Assembly: GCF_002736205.1 (NCBI RefSeq)
Contig: NZ_CP024091.1
Coordinates: 992,001 to 1,056,000, forward strand
Length of the DNA: 64,000 nt
Reading direction: 5' to 3'
DNA from: Pedobacter ginsengisoli
GTDB taxonomy: Bacteria; Bacteroidota; Bacteroidia; Sphingobacteriales; Sphingobacteriaceae
Position numbers and translations under genes: made by a program
Part shown: positions 1-9,153 of the stretch, piece after piece
Numbering within the stretch: position 1 is the first letter of the stretch
How the letters are laid out: the number at the start of each line of letters is the position of its first letter
The notes under the pieces: model-generated
Database searches by the model: none
Told to the model about the DNA's origin: nothing
The model's input: the letters and a program-made list of their open reading frames with translations, nothing else

Positions 1-1583
1 TTACACCTGTATTTTGGAGTATCACAGCCAATACTGTGTTCGACGATAAGAAAATGGAAGTAATTCCTTTGCAAGGTGCCTATGCCTACCGTGGTTGGGA
101 GAGAGCAGGTGGCAAACCAACGAAAGACTTTTTATATGGAAATGACCAATGGATCATGAATGATGCTTTGGGTAAAGTGTTTTATGATGTGAACATGTAT
201 CCGAAAGGGATGTGCGAACAGGGCGCTGGAAGCCAGATGACCTTTAATAACCGTTTTATAGCACAGCCAGAAGTAATAGAGTCTCATGTGCAAAATCAGG
301 TTGGACGTGGAATGAACCTTATGGGCTACTACATGTTTCATGGAGGAACACAAACCCCAGGTTTAGAAGAACCTGGCCACCCTTATAGTTACGATTTTCA
401 GGCTCCTTTGGATGAATTTGGATTGTTAAGGCCTTCGTATAGGTATTTGAAAGTGCAGCACTTGTTTATTAACGACTTCGGTACTGACCTTGCTGCTATG
501 CAGGTGTTTGAATCTGAGAACCCGGTTCGTAATGAATTAGATACTACTAATCTGAGATATATTGTCCGCGCAAATAACGGAAGTGGTTTCCTTTTTATGG
601 GAAATACTCAGGTACGTGTAAATATGCCAGATAAAAATGCAACAGTAAAAGTAAAGCTTGATCAGGAAACCATCACATTTCCATCGGTATTATTAAAAGG
701 GCAAACTACAGCAATCCTGCCTTTTAATTTGAAAGCTGGTACTGCATTAATTAAATATGTTACTGCGCAGCCTTTGGCCAGATTGGTAAATGGGAAAAAA
801 ACAACAATATTCTTTCAGGAGCTACCAGGAGTTAACCCACAATTGGCCTTTGATGTTTCAAGTATTACTACTAAAACCTTTGAAGGATGGAAAGCCGAGA
901 AATTAGGTGATAATGTACAGCTGAGTGCAGGAAATAGCAAAAATCTTGAAATAAAAGACAAAGAAGGAAATACAATATTACTTGTGTTTCTTAATCGAAA
1001 ACAAGCAGAAAACTCATGGCGTTTAAAGCTAAAAGGGCAGGAAGCATTAATAATTTCTGATGCAGATTTAATGATAGAAAAAAATAGAATTATACTTCAG
1101 CAAGCAGGGAATGAAAACTTCAATGTTCAGGTATATCCAAAAGGTTTGAATGCTATTGCTGGTCTTAAATCTAACAACGAACAGGCTACTGTTTTTGATA
1201 GTTATGCCACTAAAACTACTCCTTACACACCTAAACTAATAATTACTTATCCTGAAAAACAAAATGCAATAATCCAGTTGCCAAAAACTTTGCCGTCTAA
1301 TGTAGCTAGTTTGATCTTAAAGGTTGATTATCTTGGCGGAAGTGCGCTGTTGTTTCAAAACGGAAAACATATCACAGATAATCTTTATAATGGAACTACG
1401 TGGCATATTGGGCTTCACAGATTTATGGAAGGAGGGGATATTGAACTTAAACTTCAGGACTGGAATATCAGTATTACAGGTGTTGCACCGGAATTGGTAA
1501 AGGAAATAAACGAAAAAGGTACTATGTTTAAAGCAATTAATGCAGTAGCTCAATATCAAGCGATTTTAACTATAACCAAATGA
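1..1583 (+). CDS. GH35-like beta-galactosidase, 5' part outside the window
   Basis: The reading frame is open from the first base, so the window holds only the C-terminal 520-odd residues; the GTG at 36 is not the start. What is seen: a Cys-Glu-Gln segment at the place where GH35 enzymes carry the nucleophile Glu, then GYYMFHGGT and SYDFQAPLDEFG, which match the GH35 signatures (YMFHGGTNF and YDYDAPLDEYG). These are followed by beta-rich accessory domains. GH35 enzymes remove terminal beta-linked galactose by a retaining mechanism. The stop overlaps the next start by four bases (ATGA), so the two genes are translationally coupled. The neighbour is a GH110 alpha-1,3-galactosidase, so both probably trim galactose from the same glycan. 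Family assignment is fairly sure; substrate is inferred. Confidence 0.75.
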   Translation, partial: TPVFWSITANTVFDDKKMEVIPLQGAYAYRGWERAGGKPTKDFLYGNDQWIMNDALGKVFYDVNMYPKGMCEQGAGSQMTFNNRFIAQPEVIESHVQNQVGRGMNLMGYYMFHGGTQTPGLEEPGHPYSYDFQAPLDEFGLLRPSYRYLKVQHLFINDFGTDLAAMQVFESENPVRNELDTTNLRYIVRANNGSGFLFMGNTQVRVNMPDKNATVKVKLDQETITFPSVLLKGQTTAILPFNLKAGTALIKYVTAQPLARLVNGKKTTIFFQELPGVNPQLAFDVSSITTKTFEGWKAEKLGDNVQLSAGNSKNLEIKDKEGNTILLVFLNRKQAENSWRLKLKGQEALIISDADLMIEKNRIILQQAGNENFNVQVYPKGLNAIAGLKSNNEQATVFDSYATKTTPYTPKLIITYPEKQNAIIQLPKTLPSNVASLILKVDYLGGSALLFQNGKHITDNLYNGTTWHIGLHRFMEGGDIELKLQDWNISITGVAPELVKEINEKGTMFKAINAVAQYQAILTITK

Positions 1584-3385
1584 AAAGAATTTTAGTAAGC
1601 CTGCTTTTATGTGGCAGTTTGAATTTAAATGCACAAACTATTGAGGTTACCAGGTTTGGCGTAGTACCAAATAGTTTTGCTGATGCAACTGAGGGAGTTA
1701 AAAAAGCTATTGAAGCTGCCAAAGGTCAATCTGAATCTGTATTGAACTTTCCTAAAGGTAGGTATGATTTCTGGCCAGATCAGGCAAGCGAAACCAATTA
1801 TTACATCTCGAATACATCATCTGAAGTAGAAGTTCCTGTAAAGAAGCAAAAAGTAGGACTATTTTTGAAAGGAATGAGTAATGTTACCGTTGAAGGTAAC
1901 GGTTCGGTTTTTATATTTCATGGTAAAATGATTACCTGGGTGCTGGATGGTAGTAATAACATTGCTATCCGCAACCTGTCTGTCAATTATGAACGCCCCG
2001 GTATGTCAGAAATGACCATCAAGGAAATAAATGAGACTTCGGTGGTGGCTAATATTCATCCTGATTCTAAGTTTGCCATCATAAATGGACAATTGGAATG
2101 GTATGGTGAAAAGTGGATTACAAAAAACTACCATGCTGTATTGGTGCGCCCTGATCAGGGAATTTTACTCTATAGCTCTTGGGATCCATTTATGAAAAGC
2201 AAAGCAGAAATACTTGGGCCACTTCAGGTAAAGTTTTCTGGTGATTTTTCAAAGTTTAAAGCTAAGCCTGGAGAGGTTTTAACCATTAGAGACCGTTACC
2301 GTGATTATGTTGGGGCATTCAACTATCGATCTAAAAATATCAGGTTGCAAAATGTTCATATGAATTCAATGCATGGTCTTGGTGTCGTTTCTCAATTTTC
2401 TGAGAACCTGACGTATGATAGTGTTTATGTGGAACCTGAAAAAGGTAGTGGAAGGGTTATAGCTTCCTCTGCAGATGGGATGCACTTTTCGGGATGCAAG
2501 GGACAGATTACTATCAATAATTGCAGATTCAACGGTATGCATGATGACCCGGTAAATGTTCACGGTACACACTTAATTGTAAGTGAAATTGTATCGCCAA
2601 CATCTTTAAAATTGAAATTTAAACATCATCAGACATATGGTTTTGAAGCATTTAACGCTAAAGATTCAGTAGCTTATCTTCATTCTGCTTCGTTGCAGAT
2701 TTTTGAGCAAGGTGTAGTTAAAACAGCTAAACTGATAGCTGAAAGAGAGATGCTGGTTGAAATGGAAAAGCCTTTTTCTGCAGAACTAAAGGTTGGCGAC
2801 GCACTTGAAAATGTAACATGGACGCCATCGGTAACTATAAAGAACTCGAGGTTCGAAGGTACCATTTCTCGCGGTACATTAATCACAACACGTCGTAAAG
2901 TTTTAATAGAAAACAATGTTTATTACCGCACAGGCATGCATGCAATTTTAATTGAAAATGATGCTGAAGGTTGGTTCGAATCGGGTCCGGTTACTGATGT
3001 TACAATCAGAAACAATCAGTTTATAGAATGCGGATACAATTCATCACCCAATAATTATGTGATCAATATTAATCCGCAAAACCACAAGCCGGCACCCAAA
3101 TACTATGTTCATAAAAACATCCGGATAGAAAATAATACGTTTAAGGTTTATGACTATCCAATTTTATCTGCCAGAAGTACAAGCGGATTAACATTTGTGA
3201 ATAATAAAATTATTAAAACTAACTTTCTAAAGGCGGGCGAAAAAAGACCTGCAATCTTATTGACGGCAGATACAAAAGTAATTATCAATAATAACGATTT
3301 TGGAACTGAAGAATTGCCGATAGTTAAGTTACAGGATATGCAAAAGGCAGATATAAAATCTGATATTAAATTCTCCGTAAACTAG
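1580..3385 (+). CDS. GH110 alpha-1,3-galactosidase, secreted
   Basis: A 601-residue protein with a signal peptide (residues 1-19, ending in NAQ). The rest is a right-handed parallel beta-helix rich in short N-rich turns (IRNLSVNYE, IKNSRFEG, IRNNQFIECG). The stretches FHGKMITWVLDG, NSMHGLGVVSQFSENL, SSADGMHFSGCKG and GMHDDPVNVHGTH recall GH110 enzymes (GlaB-type), inverting exo-alpha-1,3-galactosidases first known for removing the blood group B epitope. The length is typical for the family. It is translationally coupled to the GH35-like gene upstream and followed by a strong hairpin terminator. It probably acts in the periplasm or on the cell surface. The exact linkage (branched or linear alpha-1,3-Gal) cannot be told from sequence. 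Confidence 0.82.
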   Translation: MKRILVSLLLCGSLNLNAQTIEVTRFGVVPNSFADATEGVKKAIEAAKGQSESVLNFPKGRYDFWPDQASETNYYISNTSSEVEVPVKKQKVGLFLKGMSNVTVEGNGSVFIFHGKMITWVLDGSNNIAIRNLSVNYERPGMSEMTIKEINETSVVANIHPDSKFAIINGQLEWYGEKWITKNYHAVLVRPDQGILLYSSWDPFMKSKAEILGPLQVKFSGDFSKFKAKPGEVLTIRDRYRDYVGAFNYRSKNIRLQNVHMNSMHGLGVVSQFSENLTYDSVYVEPEKGSGRVIASSADGMHFSGCKGQITINNCRFNGMHDDPVNVHGTHLIVSEIVSPTSLKLKFKHHQTYGFEAFNAKDSVAYLHSASLQIFEQGVVKTAKLIAEREMLVEMEKPFSAELKVGDALENVTWTPSVTIKNSRFEGTISRGTLITTRRKVLIENNVYYRTGMHAILIENDAEGWFESGPVTDVTIRNNQFIECGYNSSPNNYVININPQNHKPAPKYYVHKNIRIENNTFKVYDYPILSARSTSGLTFVNNKIIKTNFLKAGEKRPAILLTADTKVIINNNDFGTEELPIVKLQDMQKADIKSDIKFSVN

Positions 3386-3400
3386 CTTTATGAATTAAAT

Positions 3401-3435
3401 GAGCCCGTATCATAAATCGTGATACGGGCTCTTTT
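3401..3435 (+). terminator. Terminator of the GH35/GH110 gene pair
   Basis: A perfect 12-bp stem (GAGCCCGTATCA at 3401-3412, TGATACGGGCTC at 3420-3431) with a 7-nt loop, followed by TTTT. It lies 16 bp after the stop. Confidence 0.85.
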
Positions 3436-3444
3436 ACGTTTACC

Positions 3445-5149
3445 AGTATTTCTATAGTCTTGATTATTAATAATTTAAGTTTTTTTTTAGTATTAAATTT
3501 GGTTTAACTTATTGATTTTCATATATTTATGATATAAATCAGTAGTGAATATGGCCAATAAGAAACCCGTTTTTAAGCCCTATTATCAACATTAGCTCAT
3601 GGCGTTTCCGCCTACTTTCGATGAGTTGATTCCAGCAGATCATACTGTAAGACTTGTCGACAAGATTATTAATGTGATCAATGTAGAACCTTTGTTGAAT
3701 GCTTACCACATCAGAGGTGCGTCCAATTATCATCCGATATTACTTTTAAAAGTTTTGGTCTACGGCTATGTGACCAATACGTATTCCAGTAGAAAGCTGG
3801 CCATAGCTTGCCGGGAAAATGTTCCTTTCATGTGGTTGAGCGGCATGAGTAAACCGGATCACAATACGATCAACCGATTTCGGGGTGTCCGCTTAAAACA
3901 TGCCCTGCGCAGTGTATTTGAGGAAGTGGTTAAATATCTGGCCGAAGAAGGACTACTAAGTATTGATGAAGTTTATACCGATGGAACCAAAATTGAGGCC
4001 AATGCCAACAAGTACACTTTTGTCTGGAAAAAATCCATTCAGACCAATAAAGCGAAGATGCAAAAGCAGTTGGATGAAATCTGGAACTACGCCCAGAGTG
4101 TGGCTACGGTAGAAGATTTATTACCTGAACCGCCTACAGCCAAAATAGTAAGTCCGGAAAGCATCCAGGCAGCGGTTGATAAACTCAATGAAGTACTGGC
4201 TAACAATGATCAGGTTGATAAAAAGACCAAAGCAAAGCTCCATTACCTCACTAAAAACTATCCCGAAGCTATCGCCAAGTATAAGCATCAGGAAGAAATA
4301 CTCGCCCAGCGCAATAGCTACAGCAAGAGCGATCCGGATGCTACTTTTATGAGAATGAAAGAAGATCATATGCGTAACGGACAGCTCAAACCCGCTTATA
4401 ATGTGCAGATATCCACTTCAAACCAGTTTATTGTCAACTACACCATTCACTCCAATCCTACAGACACCTTAACTTTAAAATCACACCTGGAGCAACATGA
4501 AAATAGTTTCAATCGTCCCCCAAAGACCCTTACTGCTGACGCCGGTTATGGATCAGAAGAGAATTATGCCCTGTTGGAGCAAAAACAGGTGGAGTCTTTC
4601 GTTAAGTTTAACATGTTTGATAAACAACAAAATGTACACTATAATCAAAAATATCCTTTTGCTGCAAATCAGCTTTTTTATCATGAACAAAAAGATGCTT
4701 ACATCTGCCCAATGGGACAAAGCATGGAATTTGTGGGAATAGTTAAAAAACGTACCACAAGCGGGTTCCAGCAGCAAGTCAGGCGATATCAAGCCAAAAA
4801 TTGCAACAATTACCCACTAAACGGTGCTTGCCACAAATCCAAAGACGACCGCTTGATAGAAATCAATGAAAATCTGCAGAGACATAAGCAAAAAGCACAT
4901 CAGCTACTCAATACAGAGCGAGGCATCAGTCACAGAAAGAAACGATGTCATGATGTAGAACCTGTTTTTGCCAATATCAAACAGAACCACGGGTTCCGCC
5001 GATTCATGCTCAGAGGTAAGCAAAAAGTAGAAATAGAATGGGGATTATTGGCAATTGCACAAAACATAAGGAAAAAAGCAGCTTAAGAGAGCTGTTTTTT
5101 GTACGCATCAAGAAATATTCAAAGAAAAAAGGTATACTAAGGAAATACT
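3445..5149 (+). mobile_element. IS1182-family insertion sequence (about 1.7 kb)
   Basis: The element carries one transposase gene. Imperfect terminal inverted repeats of about 14 bp can be seen: AGTATTTCTATAGT at 3445-3458 and the complement of AGTATTTCCTTAGT at 5136-5149 (12 of 14 match). No convincing target duplication is visible next to these ends, so the true tips may differ by a few bases. It sits between two convergent genes, outside both of their terminators, so it breaks neither gene. Confidence 0.6.
3599..5086 (+). CDS. IS1182-family transposase, N-terminus cut by an amber codon
   Basis: 495 residues as an open frame from 3599. It has the family's N-terminal DUF772-type region (PADHTVRLVDKII, HPILLLKVLVYGY, DHNTINRFRG), the DDE-type core with EVYTDGTKIEANANKYTFVWKK and LTADAGYGSEEN, and the C-terminal CxxxxxHKSK-like and KQNHGFRRFMLRG segments. 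The normal start appears to be ATG 3551 (MANKKPVFKPYYQH). Codon 15 there is TAG (3593-3595), where the family usually has a Gln before the (L)PP motif. Translation can only resume at the in-frame ATG 3599. The rest of the gene is intact, so the element may be recently inactivated, or active from the internal start. Confidence 0.85.
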   Translation: MAFPPTFDELIPADHTVRLVDKIINVINVEPLLNAYHIRGASNYHPILLLKVLVYGYVTNTYSSRKLAIACRENVPFMWLSGMSKPDHNTINRFRGVRLKHALRSVFEEVVKYLAEEGLLSIDEVYTDGTKIEANANKYTFVWKKSIQTNKAKMQKQLDEIWNYAQSVATVEDLLPEPPTAKIVSPESIQAAVDKLNEVLANNDQVDKKTKAKLHYLTKNYPEAIAKYKHQEEILAQRNSYSKSDPDATFMRMKEDHMRNGQLKPAYNVQISTSNQFIVNYTIHSNPTDTLTLKSHLEQHENSFNRPPKTLTADAGYGSEENYALLEQKQVESFVKFNMFDKQQNVHYNQKYPFAANQLFYHEQKDAYICPMGQSMEFVGIVKKRTTSGFQQQVRRYQAKNCNNYPLNGACHKSKDDRLIEINENLQRHKQKAHQLLNTERGISHRKKRCHDVEPVFANIKQNHGFRRFMLRGKQKVEIEWGLLAIAQNIRKKAA

Positions 5150-5171
5150 CAGAACGGATCTCACAATAAAC

Positions 5172-5211
5172 AAAAAAGGAAGCCGTATCATCGTTTGATT
5201 AATGATACGGC
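5172..5211 (-). terminator. Terminator of the six-hairpin lipoprotein gene
   Basis: A 10-bp stem (GCCGTATCAT 5182-5191, ATGATACGGC 5202-5211) that on the minus strand is followed by TTCCTTTTTTG. It lies directly after the stop of the minus-strand gene. Confidence 0.8.
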
Positions 5212-5216
5212 CTCAT

Positions 5217-6521
5217 TTATTGTTGCTCTTTTGCCCAGTTATTAAATTCGGAAATAGATTTACTTAGCACACCTGCTGAGCCCTTGAATTTGCCTGACCC
5301 ACTCGGCACCCCGCCCTTTCCATACCATTCATAGAAACCATGATGTTTAATAACAAGATCAATCATAGGGCGAACCTCCTCATAAGCTTCTTTAACAAAG
5401 CCATTAGCAATTAGCTGCTGAATCATCCTTCCGCCAAACCAGGTCCAGTCTCCGCCGTTTTGATAGATGTATGGTTTAGACATACCTCCACGGAAAAGAC
5501 CGTCGGGATAAGTAGGGTAAATAGTAAGGCCAATGCTTGGCATACCCGAAAGTTTTACGTTTTCGACCATTTGTTTATTAACTATTGCAATTTCATCTTT
5601 TGATAGCAAGCCTGCTTCAATAGCTACCGCAGTGCCACCATGATAATGGATGCTATTCTCATCAAATCCTGCAGGAATTGGAGATTTTCCCGGATAAATA
5701 TGAGGAATGAATTTTTTTCTTTTTTCATCCCACAGATGCTTTCTTATGTTGGCCTTAACAGATTTCTGTAATTCTGCCCAATTGGCTTTCTGATTCTTAT
5801 CAGTGGTCATTTCCTGCAGATAATTCAGTGCAATAATGAGCATGGCATTATCGTAAACATCAATAGCCTCGTTAGATAGGTTATTCCAGTCGCAGCCAAA
5901 ATCATCGTTAGGTTGTACATCACCCCAATCGGCAGTCATTGCTCCATAAAGCAAGCCATAGCTTCTGTTGTATTTCTCCTTAAGTAAGTACTGAATCATG
6001 CGCTCCATTCGGGTTAGTACAGTTATACCGCCAATTTTTTCGGCCAAAATACTGGTGTCGCCTGTTTTCTTTACATACTTTCCTACAAGTTGTATTAGTG
6101 AGGTTTCCTGATCTGTTTCTACAGTATTTTTGAAGCCCACATGTTTAGTGTCATTATCTGAATAGTATGGGGTATCATCATTCCACGTAAAGTCCTTTTT
6201 TAAAACATAACCATCTATCATTTCGTCATTTTTTTGCTGAAGGGCAAAAAAGATCAGTATAGCTCCTTTTACTTCTTCTTTAGAGGTCTCTTCAAGGGCA
6301 GTTTCAATAAACGTGTTCATATCGCGGGCCCAAATTTGTGAGTAACCGCTTCCTGCATTAAATCCTTCTTTTATTGCGGCTCTGGCCATGCTGTCTACTT
6401 TTTTTAAGGAAGTATCGGCCAGGATGGTCTTGGCAAGTTGATGCTCTTCGGTCTGTTTTCTTGATGAACAGGAGCTAACAAGAAAGGTAATGGCCAATAG
6501 ATAAGCCAGATAAAATTTCAT
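5217..6521 (-). CDS. Lipoprotein with a six-hairpin (alpha/alpha)6 glycosidase-like fold
   Basis: 434 residues. The N-terminus is a lipoprotein signal (LVSSC, lipidated Cys18). The body is all-helical with motifs typical of six-hairpin glycosidases: YSQIWARDMNTF (residues 61-72), a possible acidic site in AMTADWGDVQ, YDNAMLIIAL, and QNGGDWTWFGGRM near the C-terminus. This resembles GH63/GH37/GH100-like (alpha/alpha)6 enzymes in general shape, but I cannot place it in a numbered family. It is convergent with the GH110 gene and divergent from the GH95-like gene, with a repeated 16-bp element 17 bp upstream of its start. Probably a surface or periplasmic glycosidase acting on oligosaccharides released by its neighbours. 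Confidence 0.6.
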   Translation of the reverse strand: MKFYLAYLLAITFLVSSCSSRKQTEEHQLAKTILADTSLKKVDSMARAAIKEGFNAGSGYSQIWARDMNTFIETALEETSKEEVKGAILIFFALQQKNDEMIDGYVLKKDFTWNDDTPYYSDNDTKHVGFKNTVETDQETSLIQLVGKYVKKTGDTSILAEKIGGITVLTRMERMIQYLLKEKYNRSYGLLYGAMTADWGDVQPNDDFGCDWNNLSNEAIDVYDNAMLIIALNYLQEMTTDKNQKANWAELQKSVKANIRKHLWDEKRKKFIPHIYPGKSPIPAGFDENSIHYHGGTAVAIEAGLLSKDEIAIVNKQMVENVKLSGMPSIGLTIYPTYPDGLFRGGMSKPYIYQNGGDWTWFGGRMIQQLIANGFVKEAYEEVRPMIDLVIKHHGFYEWYGKGGVPSGSGKFKGSAGVLSKSISEFNNWAKEQQ

Positions 6522-6537
6522 GAGTTTATGGTTTTAA

Positions 6538-6553
6538 ATATATGTATGTACAA
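6538..6553. promoter_or_regulatory. 16-bp candidate operator, copy 1
   Basis: ATATATGTATGTACAA, identical to 9091-9106. It lies in the divergent region just upstream of the minus-strand lipoprotein gene. The core TGTATGTACA is close to palindromic, as GntR- or LacI-type sites often are. Function is inferred. Confidence 0.4.
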
Positions 6554-6661
6554 AGGTAGTAAAAATGTAATAATTCATTTAATTCACTGAATTATCCATT
6601 GTATTTTGAGTTGTTAGTTAATAGTTTAGAGGTTTTAGTATAAACAGTAACCCACATACAA

Positions 6662-8977
6662 ATGAAACCTTTCAAAATTATCTTACTGGTATTAAATCTT
6701 GGTTGTGCTGCTATGGCATTGGCGCAAACATCTGGTTTACCCGATGCCCATTTCAATCTATCATTAAAAGCACCCATAACCACCTGGGATGAGGCAATTC
6801 CATTAGGAAATGGCTTGATGGGTGGCTTACTGTGGGGAGAAAATAATACGCTTAGATTGTCGCTTGATAGGGGTGATTTGTGGGATGAACGTACTCATGG
6901 AGAAAAGGAGTGGTGGAAAAAGTATACTTATCAGAAAGGAGCGGAAATGGTAGCTCAGAAGAAGTATGCTATAGTAAATGGCTGGTGGGATGGTCCTTAC
7001 AATGGTGTAAGCCCAACAAAGTTACCGGCAGGTCGTGTTGAAATTAAATTGCCACAGGGGCAGTTGGTTCAGGGATTTGAGCTGAAGCTGGCTACTGCCG
7101 AAGGCTTGGCTTATTTTAAATCGGGAGCTGTAGTGAAAGCTTTGTACAGTGCAAGCGAACCTGTAGCTGTGCTTTCTGTAAAAGGGGCTATACCGGATGC
7201 TGTTGATCTGTTAAGTACGTCGGATGTGTATCGTAAAAATACTGACGGACAAGGTGGGCCAAGCAGTGGAGGCTCTGTAAGTAAGCTTGGTTACCCTGAT
7301 GCTGTTAAAGGTAAAAAAGGCAATGCACAATGGTATATACAGGAGGCTGCAGAAGGGTTAAAGTATTGCGTGTATGTAGAAACCAAAGCAACCGGAAAGG
7401 AAACTTTATTAGCTATCACCATTACTTCGACAACAGATTCTGGAGATTTACTGGCCCTGGCCGAGAAACGTTGTTCTGCTGCTTTAGCAAAAGGATATGA
7501 TGCTGTGCTGAAGCCTCATAAACAATGGTGGAACGCATTTTGGCAAAAATCTAGCGTAAGCGTACCGGATACAGCTGTTCAAAAACAATATAACCTGGTT
7601 CAATATTTTTATGGTGCCGCATCTCGCTTAAATGCACCACCAATGCCGTTGCAAGGAGTTTGGACCGCAGATAATGGCTCACTACCACCATGGAAAGGCG
7701 ACTATCATAATGACCTGAATACCCAGATGACTTATATGGCTTATCAGGAATCTGGTCGTTTTGATGAGGGCGCATCTTATATCAATTACCTCTGGGATCG
7801 TCGCGACTCTTTTCGTGCATTTGCCAAAGATTTTTATGGTACTAAAGGTTTGGCCTGCCCGGGCGTAATGTCGTATAGCGGACAGCCACTAGGAGGTTGG
7901 GGGCAATATAGCATGTCGCCGGCTATGAGCGCCTGGAGTGCACACTTATTTTACCTTCATTGGATGTATAGTGCCGACGATAAATTTTTAAGGGAAAAGG
8001 CTTATCCATGGAGCTCTGAAGTAGGAGAGTGCATGTTGGGTTTGTTGAAAAAAGATGATAAAGGAATTTTAAGATTACCACTTTCTTCTTCGCCCGAGAT
8101 TTTTGATAATAGCCCTAAAGCATGGCTTGAACCCAATAGTAATTATGACCTGATGAGTTTAAAAATGTTATTTCTTTCTTTAAAGGAAATGGCCGAGGCT
8201 TGCGATAAAAACTATGAAATAAATAAATGGGCTGATGCCGCTGCTGCATTAGGCGAATTTCATACTAAAGATGACGGTACATTATTATTGGATGCCAACA
8301 ATGAGTTGAAGAGCAGCCACCGTCACTTATCTAATATCATAGGGCTGTATCCTTTCAACTTAATTACCCCAGAGAATGGCGAAAAAGCAACAAAAGTAAT
8401 AGATGCGAGTTTACAAAGCTGGGATAAATTGGGTACAAGCCAGTGGTGTGGGTATAGTTTTTCGTGGATGAGCTGTTTAAGAGCAAGAGTAGGCGATGCG
8501 GAAGAAGCGGTTAAGAACCTCGATATTTTTGTTAAAGCATTTGTGTTGCGCAATGGATTTCATGTTAACGGTGATCAAACGAAAAGTGGTTTTTCTAGTT
8601 TTACCTACAGGCCATTTACTTTGGAGGGTAACTTTCTGGCTTCGCAAGCTGTTCATGAAATGTTGCTGCAGAGCTGGAGTGCTGATCCCGGTAAAATAAA
8701 TACCGGAGTTATCCGTATTTTCCCTGCTGTACCACAGAAATGGGCCAATGCTTCTTTTAATGATTTAAGAGCTGAGGGAGGCTACAAGGTTTCTGCAATT
8801 CGTAAAAACAATCAGACGGTTAGTTTTAGCATTACAGCAGCTAAAAAGGGTAAGGTTAGAATTAAGGATAACTTTAATGGCAGAGAACCGAAATGGAGTG
8901 TTAAAAATGTAAATAAAACAGGTGATATTTATGAGGTAAACCTGGCAAAAGGAGAAAAAATAAGTGCAACCTTTTAA
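6662..8977 (+). CDS. GH95-like secreted glycoside hydrolase (alpha-L-fucosidase/galactosidase type)
   Basis: 771 residues with a signal peptide (cleavage near AMALAQ). The N-terminal beta-domain has the GH95/GH65-type signature WDEAIPLGNGLMGGLLWG. The (alpha/alpha)6 barrel follows with PLQGVW, PPWKGDYHNDLNTQMTY, SSSPEIFDNSP, and the late EGNFLASQAVHEMLLQSW. GH95 enzymes are inverting alpha-L-fucosidases or alpha-L-galactosidases. By my alignment from memory, the Glu general acid is kept (SSPE). The Asn-x-Asn pair is Asp-x-Asn, and the Asp of the DGNFG motif is Glu. It is therefore a divergent member whose sugar may not be fucose. It is a single gene divergent from the lipoprotein gene. Confidence 0.65.
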   Translation: MKPFKIILLVLNLGCAAMALAQTSGLPDAHFNLSLKAPITTWDEAIPLGNGLMGGLLWGENNTLRLSLDRGDLWDERTHGEKEWWKKYTYQKGAEMVAQKKYAIVNGWWDGPYNGVSPTKLPAGRVEIKLPQGQLVQGFELKLATAEGLAYFKSGAVVKALYSASEPVAVLSVKGAIPDAVDLLSTSDVYRKNTDGQGGPSSGGSVSKLGYPDAVKGKKGNAQWYIQEAAEGLKYCVYVETKATGKETLLAITITSTTDSGDLLALAEKRCSAALAKGYDAVLKPHKQWWNAFWQKSSVSVPDTAVQKQYNLVQYFYGAASRLNAPPMPLQGVWTADNGSLPPWKGDYHNDLNTQMTYMAYQESGRFDEGASYINYLWDRRDSFRAFAKDFYGTKGLACPGVMSYSGQPLGGWGQYSMSPAMSAWSAHLFYLHWMYSADDKFLREKAYPWSSEVGECMLGLLKKDDKGILRLPLSSSPEIFDNSPKAWLEPNSNYDLMSLKMLFLSLKEMAEACDKNYEINKWADAAAALGEFHTKDDGTLLLDANNELKSSHRHLSNIIGLYPFNLITPENGEKATKVIDASLQSWDKLGTSQWCGYSFSWMSCLRARVGDAEEAVKNLDIFVKAFVLRNGFHVNGDQTKSGFSSFTYRPFTLEGNFLASQAVHEMLLQSWSADPGKINTGVIRIFPAVPQKWANASFNDLRAEGGYKVSAIRKNNQTVSFSITAAKKGKVRIKDNFNGREPKWSVKNVNKTGDIYEVNLAKGEKISATF

Positions 8978-8992
8978 AATAGCTTATAATGT

Positions 8993-9026
8993 ATAAACAT
9001 AGTTAAATGAGTTACCGTATGTTTAT
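8993..9026 (+). terminator. Weak terminator-like hairpin after the GH95-like gene
   Basis: ATAAACATA (8993-9001) pairs with TATGTTTAT (9018-9026) over a 16-nt loop. The stem is AT-rich and there is no clear T-run, so this is a weak candidate. Confidence 0.3.
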
Positions 9027-9090
9027 TTGACTTTCAGTAATATTTTTGAGTTTTTTGTGTTTTTGTATGGTGGTTTTAAAAAATGTCCGT

Positions 9091-9106
9091 ATATATGTAT
9101 GTACAA
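9091..9106. promoter_or_regulatory. 16-bp candidate operator, copy 2
   Basis: Exact copy of 6538-6553, 48 bp upstream of the membrane hydroxylase start. Both copies are preceded by a GGTTTTAAA stretch. This suggests one regulator for two neighbouring transcripts. Confidence 0.4.
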
Positions 9107-9153
9107 TATAAGAAAGCTTAAACCAAATTAAACCACAAAAAGCTCAAAATATT

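Noticed and set aside
3401..5211. The two similar CCGTATCA hairpins as ends of the insertion sequence
   Set aside because: They sit directly after the stops of two convergent genes and end in T-runs on the proper strands, so they are terminators. Better terminal repeats lie inside them.
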